Assembly: GCF_963576675.1 (NCBI RefSeq)
Contig: NC_088918.1
Coordinates: 35,745,501 to 35,809,500 of the forward strand
Reading direction: 5' to 3'
Origin: Euphorbia lathyris
Lineage: Eukaryota; Streptophyta; Magnoliopsida; Malpighiales; Euphorbiaceae
Length of the DNA: 64,000 bases
The number at the start of each line of letters is the position of its first letter. The first letter of the stretch is position 1. The notes under the pieces are model-generated. The model was given only the letters and a program-made list of their open reading frames with translations. It ran no database searches and was not told where the DNA came from. Below are positions 47,600 through 58,172 of the stretch, piece by piece. The translations under genes and the position numbers were made by a program.

Positions 47600-48700
47600 A
47601 TACGTGTAGAGGGAGAGTGTAGCCGAGAAATCTATCCCATCAGCAGCGAGGGAGCTAGATATGGATGCCGATGATACACCACGTCATACGAGAGCGTGTG
47701 GTGTTGATGTATCAGGCCGTAGACGGAGAGCGGCTGCAACGCAGCAGTTGCGGGCGGCTCAGATAGATCAACCTATGTTGAATCAACTCAAGTTGGGGGG
47801 GGGGGGGGGGGGGGGGAGAGGAGGCGGATGATTCGAGAGACCGAGATCCTGGTCTTGACGTTGTCAATGACTATTTTCAGGAGTTAGCTGAGGCGCAACA
47901 ATGGCAGGGATCTAATGATGATGATGATGTGGAGCCGACTCAAGGCTCGAGCAGACATCGCAGGGGTGGTCGATTTGCTAGTACATGTATTATTTATAGT
48001 ATAATATTATATAACATGCAACAATTTACTTAAATAAATGTAATTCCTTATTAACATGTTATTATTTTTTTTTTTTTCAGATGACGTGGTTGCCTTATGG
48101 TCCAGTCGCCGATGACAATCAACTATGAGTGTCCTACGCCGGTTGGATACGGTGTAGAGACATTGTTGAGCCATATATGCCCGATCGAGTCCTGCGTCAG
48201 GTCGGTTATGTTCAGCCTATCCTGGCTAAGCATATTAGACCTGATACTGCATTCCGACCATGGAAGTCTCTATCGTACAAACTCGCGCATTCATCTGTTA
48301 CAGTTGATGATACTTGGCGGAGATTTCAATCTATTTGTGGTTACAGTTGATCGGAGGAGATGCCAGCCAGTTGGAGCCGATCATGGTGCTTGTGTTGCTG
48401 GGTACATGGAGTGGTACAGCCGATATTCACATTCTCGTCTGCTTCGTGTCCCTCGGGATGTGTCGATCCACCATTCTCGCACCAACAGCGAATATGTAGG
48501 TTTTTCATTATTTTTTTATTTATTATTGTTCTACCTATGTTTGTTTTCTAATATTTAATTTTCTGCAGTGGGTTAGCCGTTTGGTAGGCATCGCTGAGCG
48601 AACGATCTCACGCCTGCCCGATTAGGAGGCTCCACCAATTAGGACTGATATGAGCAGTTTATGGAGGAATGGAACCAGGCGATTTGATATATGTTGTAAT
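47600..48700 (+). pseudogene. Broken plant-mobile-domain-like transposon gene
   Basis: One reading is an exon with 'DMDADDTPRHTRACGVD', 'GRRRRAAATQQLRAAQ', a poly-G-encoded glycine run (22 G at 47795-47816), and 'DYFQELAEAQQWQ', then an intron-like A/T stretch and acceptor 'ttttttcag' (48080). Next come 'MTWLPYGPVADD', a stop, 'RCRDIVEPYMPDRVLRQVGYVQ', a frame break, then 'GYMEWYSRYSHSRLL' and, after another 'ttctgcag' (48569), 'WVSRLVGIAERTISRLP'. 'PDRVLRQ.G' and 'YMEWY.R.SH' are the landmarks of plant mobile domain (PMD) proteins carried by some MULE-like elements and host relatives (recall). Stops and frame changes make it a pseudogene. Confidence 0.65.
47795..47816. repeat. 22 bp poly-G run
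   Basis: An uninterrupted run of 22 G, rare in this AT-rich sequence. The length is probably unreliable in sequencing or unstable in the genome. Confidence 0.9.
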
Positions 48701-48875
48701 TTAGTAGAACTTATTGTTTTAGCACATTTTAATACATTTGAAAACATATGTAATACTGCATGTATATTAATTAATTGTAATGTTAATTATTTATATTTAA
48801 AACTATGAAGTTAATAATTCAAATTATAATCCGTAAGAATCCGTAATAAGTCACCCTTTTTTTCCTCTCTCGACA

Positions 48876-49010
48876 CGCGGGCGTGAGGACATCAAGACTC
48901 ACCACGTGGTGAGGCGTGTGGCTATAACGCCTCACCTTATGGTGAGGAGTGATACACACGCCTCACCATATGGTGAGGCGTGATGTCCTCACGCCCGCGT
49001 GTCGGGAGAG
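48876..49010. repeat. GC-rich palindromic cluster, right of the plant-mobile-domain-like region
   Basis: It is built of the same words as the left cluster. The outer arms 'gacacgcgggcgtgaggaca' and its inverse 'tgtcctcacgcccgcgtgtc' enclose inner palindromes 'caccacgtggtg' and 'ctcaccatatggtgag'. The whole block can fold into one long hairpin of about 130 bases. Confidence 0.85.
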
Positions 49011-49147
49011 GAAAAAAATGGTGTTTTCCCACCCCAACACTTGAAAGGGCATTTTTGTCCTTTCAGATGGCTAAGAATGGGAAAACTAGACTATGTTTAA
49101 TTATTGTCTAGAAGATATACAATTTTGATAATATAATAACTTTGATA

Positions 49148-49400
49148 CTACCTCCGTTTCATATTACATGTCTTTCTAGAGACTCTTCTTTGTTTCATTT
49201 TATATGATCAGTACACGTTAAATCGTCTTTTTTTCTGCTATAAAACGTGAGTTTATGAAAATTAATTAGAATAATGGACTTATTATAGAATAAATAAATA
49301 GTGGAATCAATAAATAAGGGGCAATAATGTTTTTTCTCTAATATGCTTAATTTCTATACAACTCTCTAAAACGACATTTAATATGAAACGGAATTCAAAG
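49148..49400. mobile_element. Stowaway-like MITE
   Basis: The terminal inverted repeat 'cctccgtttcatattacatg' is mirrored by 'atttaatatgaaacggaatt' at the right, extended inward by 'ctagaga'/'ctctctaa'. It is flanked by TA on both sides. Stowaway elements (Tc1/mariner-derived) have this 'ctccctccgtt' type of end. The left breakpoint of the tandem duplication falls inside it, so the second unit carries only its right half (55031-55163). Confidence 0.75.
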
Positions 49401-49736
49401 TACAAAATGTTCAAAATATAAGATCTAAAATATATAACCAATTATTTGAATAATCTAATATTTTAAAATCGGATTGAAAGTCAAATAAAATAACATATGG
49501 ATTAAACGTCAATTAATTCAACTGATTGATTAGGATTGATTGAACATGATGATATCATAAATTAATATTATAAATTTTTTTATGGACTAAATAATATATA
49601 ACTATATATAAATTACTCCGGCCATTCCATATTAGTTGTTACAAAGATAAAAATTCTTGTTTCATATTATTTGTCAATTTAAGTTTTTAATGTATGAAGA
49701 GTGGTGTCATTTAATGATTGTTATGAAAAATGGAGA

Positions 49737-50195
49737 TTTTTTTTTTTGAGGAAGAGATTCATAATCATTGATTGAGAGCATCGTTACATAAGTAAGGCCA
49801 AGCTACTCCCGGACTATCTCCAAGTAAAATCAAAGGTGATTGCAAAGCACGGACCCATTTAGCTAAACAATGAGCCGTTTTATTTCCTTCTCTACCAATA
49901 AAAAAGAATTTGCAAATTGGAAAAACTAAAGACAAATTAATAACTTCTAACTATAGAAAGTGGAGCGATGATAGTGGAATCGGTCCCTTGGTGAGAGAGT
50001 CGATCACCGTCTTTGCGTTAGACTCGACATAGATGGTCTGGAGATTATTGCTTTGTGCCAAGATTAGGCTTTCCCGGATTGCCAATAGCTCTGCAGCTTC
50101 AGCCGAAATACAGGGAGGGAGTGGAAGACCTGCGGATAGAGTAACGTGGGCCTGTGCATCCCTAGCAATCACCCCGGCTCTTGCGGAGAGGCCAT
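49737..50195 (-). pseudogene. L1 RNase H-like fragment, unit A only
   Basis: The T-run at 49737 marks the poly-A end. The minus strand encodes 'GVIARDAQAHV', 'AEAAELLAIRESL' (Glu), 'VESNAKTVIDSL' (Asp), a stop, then 'FIGREGNKTAHCLAKW' and 'GVAWPYLCNDALN', the L1 RNase H-like domain without its first Asp. Unit B lacks it: there 'tggagattattaataaagag..atattttag' is uninterrupted. About 20 bases of the empty site are missing in A, so insertion went with a small target deletion rather than a duplication. Confidence 0.85.
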
Positions 50196-50576
50196 AGTAT
50201 TTTAGTCTATTTTTATAAATTTAATATAAACTAGAAGGAGTGAATCTTGGGTTTATGGCCTAAATAGGAAGAGTTGTGAAATAAATGGAAACAGATCGAA
50301 GAGTTGTGAAATAGGGACAGAGACAGCCCGAAGCTTGGGGGGCTGAAGCCCCCCAGCTCCGGCAGAACCCTTAGGTAGGATACTGTTCCGCCCCTGAACA
50401 GCCCCCCAAACCAGAAAATTTCTCGCTGCCTCCCCTGTTTTTCCATCTTCTTCGAAGAAGAAGATGGAAATCTATCTCAGTTGTGCCTTGCCCCAGTTAA
50501 TGAGCTAGGCATAATTTTTTTAAAATTGGGTCCAGTCAAAACGGGCGCCGTTTTGTCTGGGTTCCAATTAAAAAAA

Positions 50577-51261
50577 GGATAAATAATTATAGGGTCCCTG
50601 TGTTTTTACTTAACTCGCTAGTAGGTCCATCATGTTATTATAAGGTCCTTAGGTTTTATCTTAATCAACTCTTTAGTCTCTTTATTTATTTCTATACATA
50701 AAAGTAATAAATTGTCCTTAATTATACAACTAAATAACTTCTCATTCTAGTTCTCAAATTTAATAAAAAAATACTTGTAATGAAGTTTGTGTAGTATATA
50801 TACAAAGAAATTCTTATACTTGTGCATATTAATTATAAAAAAAAATATATTTCTTATTCTCTTAAAAAAATCACTTTTATAATTTTATATAGTTATACTC
50901 ATATATTGATAATTTTTACAATATTTGTTATTTATTTTTTTTAATGGTTAAGTTCTACATTACTAAATTAAAATTTATAGTTATATGAAAATTAATAAAA
51001 CAATTAACTAATAGTGGAAAGATTATTATTATGAAGAAAAAACATAAAATAGGAAAAATATATATTTTATTATTAAAGCATATAATAAAAGGTAATTTTG
51101 GTATTTTAAATTTTATTTAGTCTTATTTGACCATTCACTCAAATATAAGGACTAAAGAGTTGACAAAAATAAAAATCAATGGACTATATAATTATTTCTC
51201 AAAACACAAGAACTAATTAGTGTATTATGTAAAAACACAGAAACCTTATAATTATTTACCC
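50577..51261. mobile_element. MULE-type MITE, 685 bp, unit A only
   Basis: The left end 'ggataaataattatagggtc' and the right end, inverse of 'gggtaaataattataaggtt', form a 33 bp terminal inverted repeat with a few mismatches, continuing 'ctgtgtttttac'. Each side is flanked by seven A. Unit B has one uninterrupted run of nine A there ('aattaaaaaaaaacc'), giving the empty site and a 7-9 bp duplication. It is AT-rich inside and non-coding. Confidence 0.88.
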
Positions 51262-51434
51262 AAAAAAACCATCCATATTATGATCAATATAGTCAGTCAT
51301 TAGAAAAAAAAAATATAATATATTTAGGTTTGGGCCGGCCTCTCACTCAACTCAATTGATTATATTGTTGGGTTCAATTTTAGATTATAAAACAAAATCC
51401 TATTTTATTTATTCTTTATTCACTTCCAAACCTA

Positions 51435-53025
51435 CGGGCTCGTTTGGTTCGCGAAATAGAGGGGAATAGAATAGTTATTTCTAAAGAATATCTATTCCCA
51501 CTTTTGATTGATTTTTTTTATGGAATAGCTATTCCATGGAATCCTTCTTCTATTTAGGTTAGGAATACCATATTCCTAATGTTGTATTTTTGTAATTTAT
51601 AAAATTACACTCCATTAAATCTTCAATCTTCTCTCTAGTCACTTTTTCAAATCCTATAAATTTTGGCCAATCCATAATTTATATCATAAAAAAACGTAAA
51701 CAATGGAAAAATGATGAAAAAGTTAAAAAATATATAAATACGAAAAATATGAAACAAGATAATATGAAAAAAAATACGAAAAACATGAAAACGTGAAAAA
51801 CGAGAAAACGCAAAAAATCAAACACACAAAAAACACAAAACACGAAATATACAACATCGTGAAAAATATGAAAAACACGAAAACGCAAAAAATGCTAAAA
51901 CACAAAAACGTGACAATACGTGAAAACGTGAAAAACATGAAAATGCGAAAAACACAAACAAAACACGAAAACGTAAAAAAATATGAAAAACATGAAAAAA
52001 CATGAATAACACGAAAAAAGTAACAAAATACAAAAATACAAAAACACGAAAAAAGGAAAAACCAAAAAACAAAAATACGAAAAAATAAAAAAATGCAAAA
52101 AATACAATAACATGAAAACGTGACAAAACGCGAAAAATACGAAAATATGAACAAATGCAAAAAACAGGAAAACTTGCAAAACACGAAAAAACGTAAAAAA
52201 ATACAAAAAAACATGAAAATATGAAAAAAACGTTATAAACGCATTTTTCACATTTTCGTGTTTTATATATTTTTTACGTTTTCGTGTTTTTCACCTTTTT
52301 TCACATTTTTCGTGTTTTTTTCATTTTTTTCACGTTTTTGTGTGTTTTAATATTTTTTACTCTTCATGTTTTTCGAATTTTTCCATTTTTGTGTTTTCAC
52401 GTTTTCGTGTTTTTAACAAATTTTCACGTTTTTTTTTGTATTTTTTCATGTTTTTATGTTTTCCATATTTTTCAGGTTTTCGTATTTTTAACGTTTTTCA
52501 CATTTTTGTGTTTTCCACATCTTTTCACGTTTTTTTATGTTTTTTTACATTTTCTTGTTTTCATGGGGTTTTTCAATATTTTTTCTATTTTTGCGTTTTC
52601 ATAGCTTTCCACGTCTCTACATTTTTTTTTTTGTGTTTTACCATTTGTACATTTTGTGTTTTTTCATGTTTTGCGTGTTTTTTTGTTAACCCATTTATAT
52701 GTTTTTTGCGTTTTCACCCTTTTCCATTTTATGTTTTTACTGTTTCCACCTCTCTTTTTTCGTGTTTTTTCCCATCTTTCATGTTTCCCATTTTTCTGTT
52801 TTTTTATATATTTTTTAAAATAATATATATTCGGTATTTGAACAATTTATAGTAATAATTAAAATTTTAAAAGAAATAAGAAATTACATTTGAGGGTAAT
52901 GTTGTCTTTTGAATAAAAAAATTATCTATTCCACCCTATCTTATTCCACCAACCAAACATATATTCCTACGAAATTTATATTCCATTCTATTCCATTTCA
53001 TTCCATTCTGCGAACCAAACGACAC
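51435..53025. mobile_element. Foldback-like element with minisatellite arms, 1.59 kb, unit A only
   Basis: The ends 'gggctcgtttggttcgc' and the inverse of 'gtgtcgtttggttcgc' with 3 bp duplication CTA (51432-51434, 53026-53028) resemble PIF/Harbinger MITEs. Unit B has the uninterrupted 'ccaaacctaaatg' at about 56292-56304. Inside, 51700-52235 is almost T-poor and made of variable 9-12 bp units like 'aaaacgtgaaaa' and 'acacgaaaa', and 52245-52810 is its inverse ('gtttttcacgttttcgtg'). The two arms, about 500 bp each, could pair into a giant hairpin. Apparent Phe-rich open frames on both strands are artefacts of this composition. Confidence 0.85.
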
Positions 53026-53477
53026 CTAAATGTTTTAAGCTCATGCCTTTTGCCTCCATTTTTTCGGGTGTTTGCTGCATCCTCCTCCATTTTCACATTG
53101 CTTCATCTACTCAAATCTTCTTTGTTTTATTTGTGCTTATTTGTTTTTCATCTCTTCAACTAAATCGTAATACTCTTTCTTTCAATTCCTCCTTAATTTC
53201 TTAATTGTTAATTTTTATTAGATTATTATTATTTATATTAATTTTGATCTAATTTCTAATTTATAAATAAATTAGCCTTATTGTTTGGTAGTTTAATTTA
53301 ATTTAGAGTTAATTGAAAATATTGATGGATGAATTTAGGGTTTTAATTGATGATTTGAATTGGGTTTATAAATTAGGGGTTTTGTTTTATGGTATTTGCT
53401 TGTAGCATTTTAGTTATAAATTTAGGGGTTTTATTAATTGATGACTTGAATTGGGTTTATTAATTGACTACTTATAG

Positions 53478-53813
53478 AGTTAATATTGGAGATGCTTATA
53501 TGAGTGATTCCTTGATGTGTTATATTAAGAATACTACTTTCAACAGTATTGAAGATGAAGTCATTTTGCAAAATTATATCTCGGAGAACACTATTACCAA
53601 CTATCAGTAAATCATAGATTGTCGGTAGCTCATCTATTTTAAAAAATAGTTATATACTTATCGGTATCTGTAGAAATTATTTTTGATTATTTTGCAATAG
53701 AATTAAATTTTTATATAGTTTTATTTTTAATTTTTATATGTACAGGAGATTTTTTTTTTAAATGTTGGGCTAAAATTAGCCCCCCTAATCTGAAATCCTG
53801 GCTCCGCCACTGG
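53478..53813 (+). pseudogene. hAT-type (TTF/ZMYM1-like) transposase C-terminal remnant and 3' end, unit A
   Basis: A frame reads 'GDAYMSDSLMCYIKNTTFNSIEDEVILQNY', matching the end of plant hAT-like 'zinc finger MYM-type' transposases (recall: 'LVTYIEKD.F..I.NE.I..RFQNM'). It is followed by 'ggctccgccactg' at 53801-53813, the inverse of the 'cagtggcggagcc' hAT-like terminus. A matching 5' end is plausible at about 50305 ('agggacagagacag' then 'gaagcttggggggctgaag'). The element was already a deletion derivative before the tandem duplication. Confidence 0.65.
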
Positions 53814-53846
53814 ATGGAAACAGAACGGGGTTGTAACTAAAGTTCC

Positions 53847-54607
53847 TGTTGGGCTTGGCCCAATTAGAATTCATGAAATAAGCCCACCCATGTGTCTTTA
53901 AGTTTTTTCAAATGAAAAACATCCCACATTGCTTTCAAAGCACTTAGTGGAGATGTTTATAAAGAAGGTCCTCACATGCTTGGGGTGTGCCCCAAGGGGT
54001 ACCCACTTTTGTGAAAGGGTGAGGACCTATCTCCTTGATTGACCACCACACGCGAGCGCCGTCCGTCCGACCCGAGTTGGTGTGGTGTAAAATGTATATT
54101 TTTTTATTGAAAAAAATTAATAATATTTTTTTTATTATTTTTATTAATTTCGGAAATCAATTTTTTATTTAATTATTTATACTCTGATTTAGTCTTTGTG
54201 AACGTTGTTCATAACGTCCATTTTTTCTGAACGTGTCTTTCAGTCTCCTCCACCTTCTTGATTTTTCTCCTTCACCTTCTCCATGAAATCAGAGCTCAAC
54301 AGCTCTTTTTTCATGTATAAATAGGTGATGTGAGACTGCCTTTTAGCACACAATTACTTTGATTCATTCTGTATTTTTTCGAAACTGAGCAAATAGACAG
54401 AGAGTATATACAGAACGATTTTCGTACGGTGCAATACAAAAATCGTATTTAAGAGGGCTGTTTTATCCTGGAGGCGACCGGAGTTCATACTGTTTGCTAA
54501 TTTCCGGCAGTTCCGCGAACGTCTTAAAGAAAGCGACATTGTCCGCGACTCTGCCCATTTAATTTTTGTTCGGTCTGTTCCTGTTTTTCTGAGTTCGAGT
54601 AAAAACA
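53847..54607 (+). repeat. Solo LTR, 761 bp, unit A only
   Basis: It begins 'tgttgggcttggcccaa' and ends 'cgagtaaaaaca' (TG..CA) with a perfect 5 bp duplication GTTCC (53842-53846 and 54608-54612). Unit B reads straight through 'aaagttccaacgag'. It has a TATA-like 'tataaatagg' at about 54316. No internal retrotransposon sequence is present, so it arose by LTR-LTR recombination. Superfamily is not certain; copia is likely from the short LTR. Confidence 0.93.
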
Positions 54608-55402
54608 GTTCCAACGAGGGATTTGACGATTCTCAAGAGCGAAATTTTCAAATAATCAGAATCAAGCCCATTCATCAATTTATTACCAGTTGACTTTGGT
54701 TCTTAACGAGTCAATATATTTGACCATAAATGTATAAAATTGGACTGCATATATGATCGATTTACGATCCAACCTGGTCTGTCCGCGTCGAATTTTTTAA
54801 AACATTGGAAGACATTGTATTCATGAAGGGAAAAGCTTCTCGACTCATCATCATGAAGTCTTTAAAATACTACTGCTGAAGAAATAAAGAAACATAGTCA
54901 AGTCACATAAAGAGCAATATATCAACTATTTGCTACAAAAGATCCAAGACTATCGGTACTTGTCATACAAAGAAGATTAAAACAAGCTTAGTTCACTTGC
55001 AGTGAACTAAAGGAATCAAGAGAATTGATAGAATAATGGACTTATTATAGAATAAATAAATAGTGGAATCAATAAATAAGAGGCAACAATGTTTTTTCTC
55101 TAATATCCTTAATTTCTATGCAACTCTCTAAAACGACATGTAATATGAAACGGAATTCAAAGTACAAACAATATTCAAAATATAAGATCTAAAATATACA
55201 GCCTATTATTTGAATAATCTAATATTTTAAAATCGGATTGAAAGTCAAATAAAATAACATATGGATTAGACGTCAATTAATTCAACTGATTGATTAGGAT
55301 TGATTGAACATGATGATAACCTAACCCCATAAATTAATATTATACATTTTTTATGGACTAAATGTATATAACTATATATAAATTACTCCGGCCATTCCAT
55401 AT

Positions 55403-55567
55403 TTTTTTTAAAGTTGTGCGCAATGCACTTATATTAAACAAAGGAAGATTACATTAAAGAGAAAGGAAAAAACCCTCAACCCACCCCACCCGGATGTGAT
55501 TCGAACCCATGACCTTTAGGATCATAGATAAGCTCTCAACCAATAGGCTAAGAGCTTCACCACAATT
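55403..55567 (-). mobile_element. tRNA-derived SINE of a second family, unit B only
   Basis: On the minus strand it has an A-box-like 'tagcctattggttgagagc' and B-box-like 'ggttcgaatc' at tRNA spacing, a 3' body 'taatataagtgcattgcgc' and an A tail. It differs from the Au-like SINEs in body and in having poly-A instead of poly-T. Unit A shows the empty site 'ccattccatattagttgtta' (49622-49641). The target duplication is short or imperfect ('catatt'/'cacaatt'). Confidence 0.8.
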
Positions 55568-56307
55568 AGTTGTTACGAAGACAAAAATTCTTGTTTCATA
55601 TTATTTGTCAGTTTAAGTTTTCAAGATAAATTTTTCTTATTTTACTTTTATTAATGAGTTTATCATTAGTTTTTTTTTTGTCAATTAAAATTTTTAAAGT
55701 ATGAAGAGTGGTGTCATTTAATGATTGTTATGAAAAATGGAGATTATTAATAAAGAGAAATATATAATATTTTAGTCTATTTTTATAAATTTAATGTAAA
55801 CCAGAAGAAGTGAATCCCAGATTTACAGCATAAATGGGAAGAGTTGTGAAATAGATGGAAACAGATCAAAGAGTTGTGAAATAGGGACAGAGACAGCTCG
55901 GAGCTTGGGGGGCCGAAGTCCCCCAACTCCGGCGGAACCCTTGGATAGGATACTGTTCCGCCCCTGAACAGCCCCCAAACCAGAAAATTTCTGGCCGCCT
56001 CCCCTGTTTTTCCATCTTCGAAGAAGAAGATGGAAATCTATCTCAGTTGTGCCCTACCCAGTTAATGGGCTGGGCATAATTTTTTTTAAAATTGGGCCCA
56101 ATAAAAACGGCGCCTTTTTGTCTGGGTCCCAATTAAAAAAAAACCATCTATATTATGATCAATATAGACAGTTATTAAAAAAAAGAAAATGTAATATATT
56201 TAGGTTTGGGCGGGCCTCTCACTCAACTCAATTGATTATATTGTTGGGCTCAATTTTAGATTATAAAATCCTATTTTACTTTTATTTATTCTTTATTCTC
56301 TTCCAAA

Positions 56308-56985
56308 CCTAAATGTATTAGAGCATCTCCAATAGTCTTTTAAGTTGGCTTTTAAATTAAAATTTGAGGAGGGAGAATGAAAAATCAGCTCCAACAGCCT
56401 CTTAGTGGCTCCTCAAATCACTAAGAGCCTCTTCATCCTCTCTATTAATAGAGAGCCTCACTCCACCTCTATTTTTTTTTATGATAAACTAGAAACTTGC
56501 ATTAATTTGAAGAAAAGTTACAGCTGATACAAGTCGAAATAAAGGAAGGATAATCTTCCAATAACAAAACCGGATGGTCTAAATGACGACCCCAGGTTGC
56601 TAACCTGTGAGCCTCCCGATTTTGCTCTCGAAACTCATGACTAAACTGAACGCACAGTAGGGACGAAGAAATTTCTACAATTTTCTGCACTATTACATCT
56701 AAATAACTTACATCCCTAGCATGAAGAATATACTCGATTGCTATTTTACTATCAGAAGTGACGAAGAGAGATCGATATCCACCTCTTAGTGTCTCTTAAT
56801 TCATTTTTTATTAATAATTTATTATTAAGGAGTCTCTCTCCTCACACTATTGGCAAATATATAATAAATAAGGAGTGAAATAATGAGTATTGTTGGAGAT
56901 GATATATCTTAGTCACTCTTAAATCATTAAGAGTCAATTATTTATATTATTTTTAGAGAGTGCACTAAGAGTCTCTTGGTTTTCG
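56308..56985. mobile_element. MITE with 'gagcatctccaa' ends, unit B only, split by an L1 fragment
   Basis: The left 'agagcatctccaatag' and the inverse 'tattgttggagatgat' at about 56893-56909 form a terminal inverted repeat. 'ctcttagtg' and 'cactaagag' words recur inverted further in. Sequence resumes matching unit A at 'tttcgggtgtttgctg' (56983). The exact right boundary is uncertain, as another 75 bases with 'cactaagagtctctt' follow. Confidence 0.55.
56471..56777 (-). mobile_element. L1 RNase H-like fragment nested in the MITE, with 9 bp target duplication
   Basis: The T-run at 56472 is the poly-A end. The perfect duplication 'tccacctct' lies at 56462-56470 and 56778-56786. The minus strand reads '..ESSDSKIAIEYI' (approximately), 'VQFSHEFREQNREAHRLATW' and 'VLLLEDYPSFI', the last part of an L1 RNase H-like domain. 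It is 307 bp long, strongly 5'-truncated. Confidence 0.85.
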
Positions 56986-57384
56986 GGTGTTTGCTGACTC
57001 CTCCTCTATTTTCACAAAATCTTCTTTGTTTTATTTGTGGTTATTTGTTTTTCATCTTATTTGTTTTTCATCGCTTCAACTAAAGGTAATATTTTTTCTT
57101 TCAATTCCTCCTTAATTTCTTAATTGCTACTTTTTATTAGGTTTTTATTATTTGTATTAATTTTGATCTAATTTCTAATTAATAAATAAATTAGCCTTAT
57201 TGTTTGGTAGTTTAATTTAATTTAGAGTTAATTGAAAATATTGATGGATGAATTTAGGGTTTTAATTGATGATTTGAATTGGGTTTATAAATGAGGAGTT
57301 TTGTTTTATGATATTTGCTTGTAGCATTTTGGTTATAAATTTAGGGGGTTTATTAATTGATGACTTGAATTGGGTTTATTAATT

Positions 57385-57719
57385 GACGACTTATAGAGTT
57401 AACGTTGGAGATGCTTATATGAGTGATTCCTTAATATGTTATATTAAGAATACTACTTTCAACAGTATTGAAGAGGAAGTCATGAGGAAGTCATTTTGCA
57501 AAATTATGTCTCGGAGAACACTATTACCAACTATCAGTAGATCATAGATTGTCGGTAGCTCATCTATTTTTGAAAAATAGTAAAAATTATTTTTGATTAT
57601 TTTGCAATAGAATTAAATTTTTATATAGTTTTATTTTTAAATTTTATATATACAGGAGATTTTTTTTTAAAATGTTGGGCTAAAATTAGTCCCCTAATCT
57701 GAAATCCTGGCTCCGCCAC
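57385..57719 (+). pseudogene. hAT-type transposase C-terminal remnant and 3' end, unit B
   Basis: Paralogue of the unit A remnant: 'GDAYMSDSLICYIKNTTFNSIEEEV' followed by a small internal duplication ('gaagtcat gaggaagtcat'), ending 'ggctccgccactg' (57707-57719). It is non-functional. Confidence 0.62.
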
Positions 57720-58172
57720 TGAATGGAAACAGAACATGGTTGTAACTAAAGTTCCAACGAGGGATTTGATGATTCTCAAGGGCGAAATTTTCAAATAATC
57801 AGGATCAAGCCCGTTCATCAATTTATTACCAGTTGACTTTGGTTCTTAACGAGTCAATATATTTGAACATAAATGTATAAAATTGGACTGCATATATGAT
57901 CGGTTTACGATCCAACCGGTTTGTCCGCGTCGAGTTTTTTAAAACATTGGAAGACATTGTATTCATGAAGGGAAAAGCTTCTCGACTCATCATCATGAAG
58001 TCATTAAAATACTACTGCTGAAGAAATAAAGAAACATAGTCAAGTCACATAAAGAGCAATATATCAACTATTTGCTACAAAAGATCCAAGACTATCGGTA
58101 CTTGTCATACAAAGAAGATTAAAACAAGCTTAGTTCACTTGCAGTGAACTAAAGGAATCAAGAGAATTGATA

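Larger units (their letters stand above)
49269..55030. repeat. Tandem duplication, unit A (5.76 kb)
   Basis: It runs from 'tagaataatggacttatt' inside the Stowaway-like MITE to 'caagagaattgata'. It is followed directly by unit B, which repeats the same order of sequence blocks at high identity: MITE half, 'gattgattaggattgattg', the hAT-like remnant and the 'ttcacttgcagtgaactaaa' tail. The junction shows only a few bases of shared sequence ('taga'). Unit A carries four insertions absent from B: an L1 fragment, a MULE MITE, a foldback-like element and a solo LTR. Confidence 0.92.
55031..58172. repeat. Tandem duplication, unit B (3.14 kb)
   Basis: Second copy of the unit, collinear with A. It lacks all four A-specific insertions and has its own: a tRNA-derived SINE at 55403-55567 and a MITE with nested L1 fragment at about 56308-56985. 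It also keeps about 70 bp near 55625-55695 that A lacks, bounded by similar 'tgtcaatt' words, so A probably lost it by short-repeat deletion. Confidence 0.92.

Noticed and set aside
51700..52852. Phe-rich open reading frames up to 170 codons on both strands
   Set aside because: They come from the A-rich and T-rich inverted minisatellite arms. The residue mix is Phe/Val/Cys only, no start context or domain is present, and the same appears on both strands.
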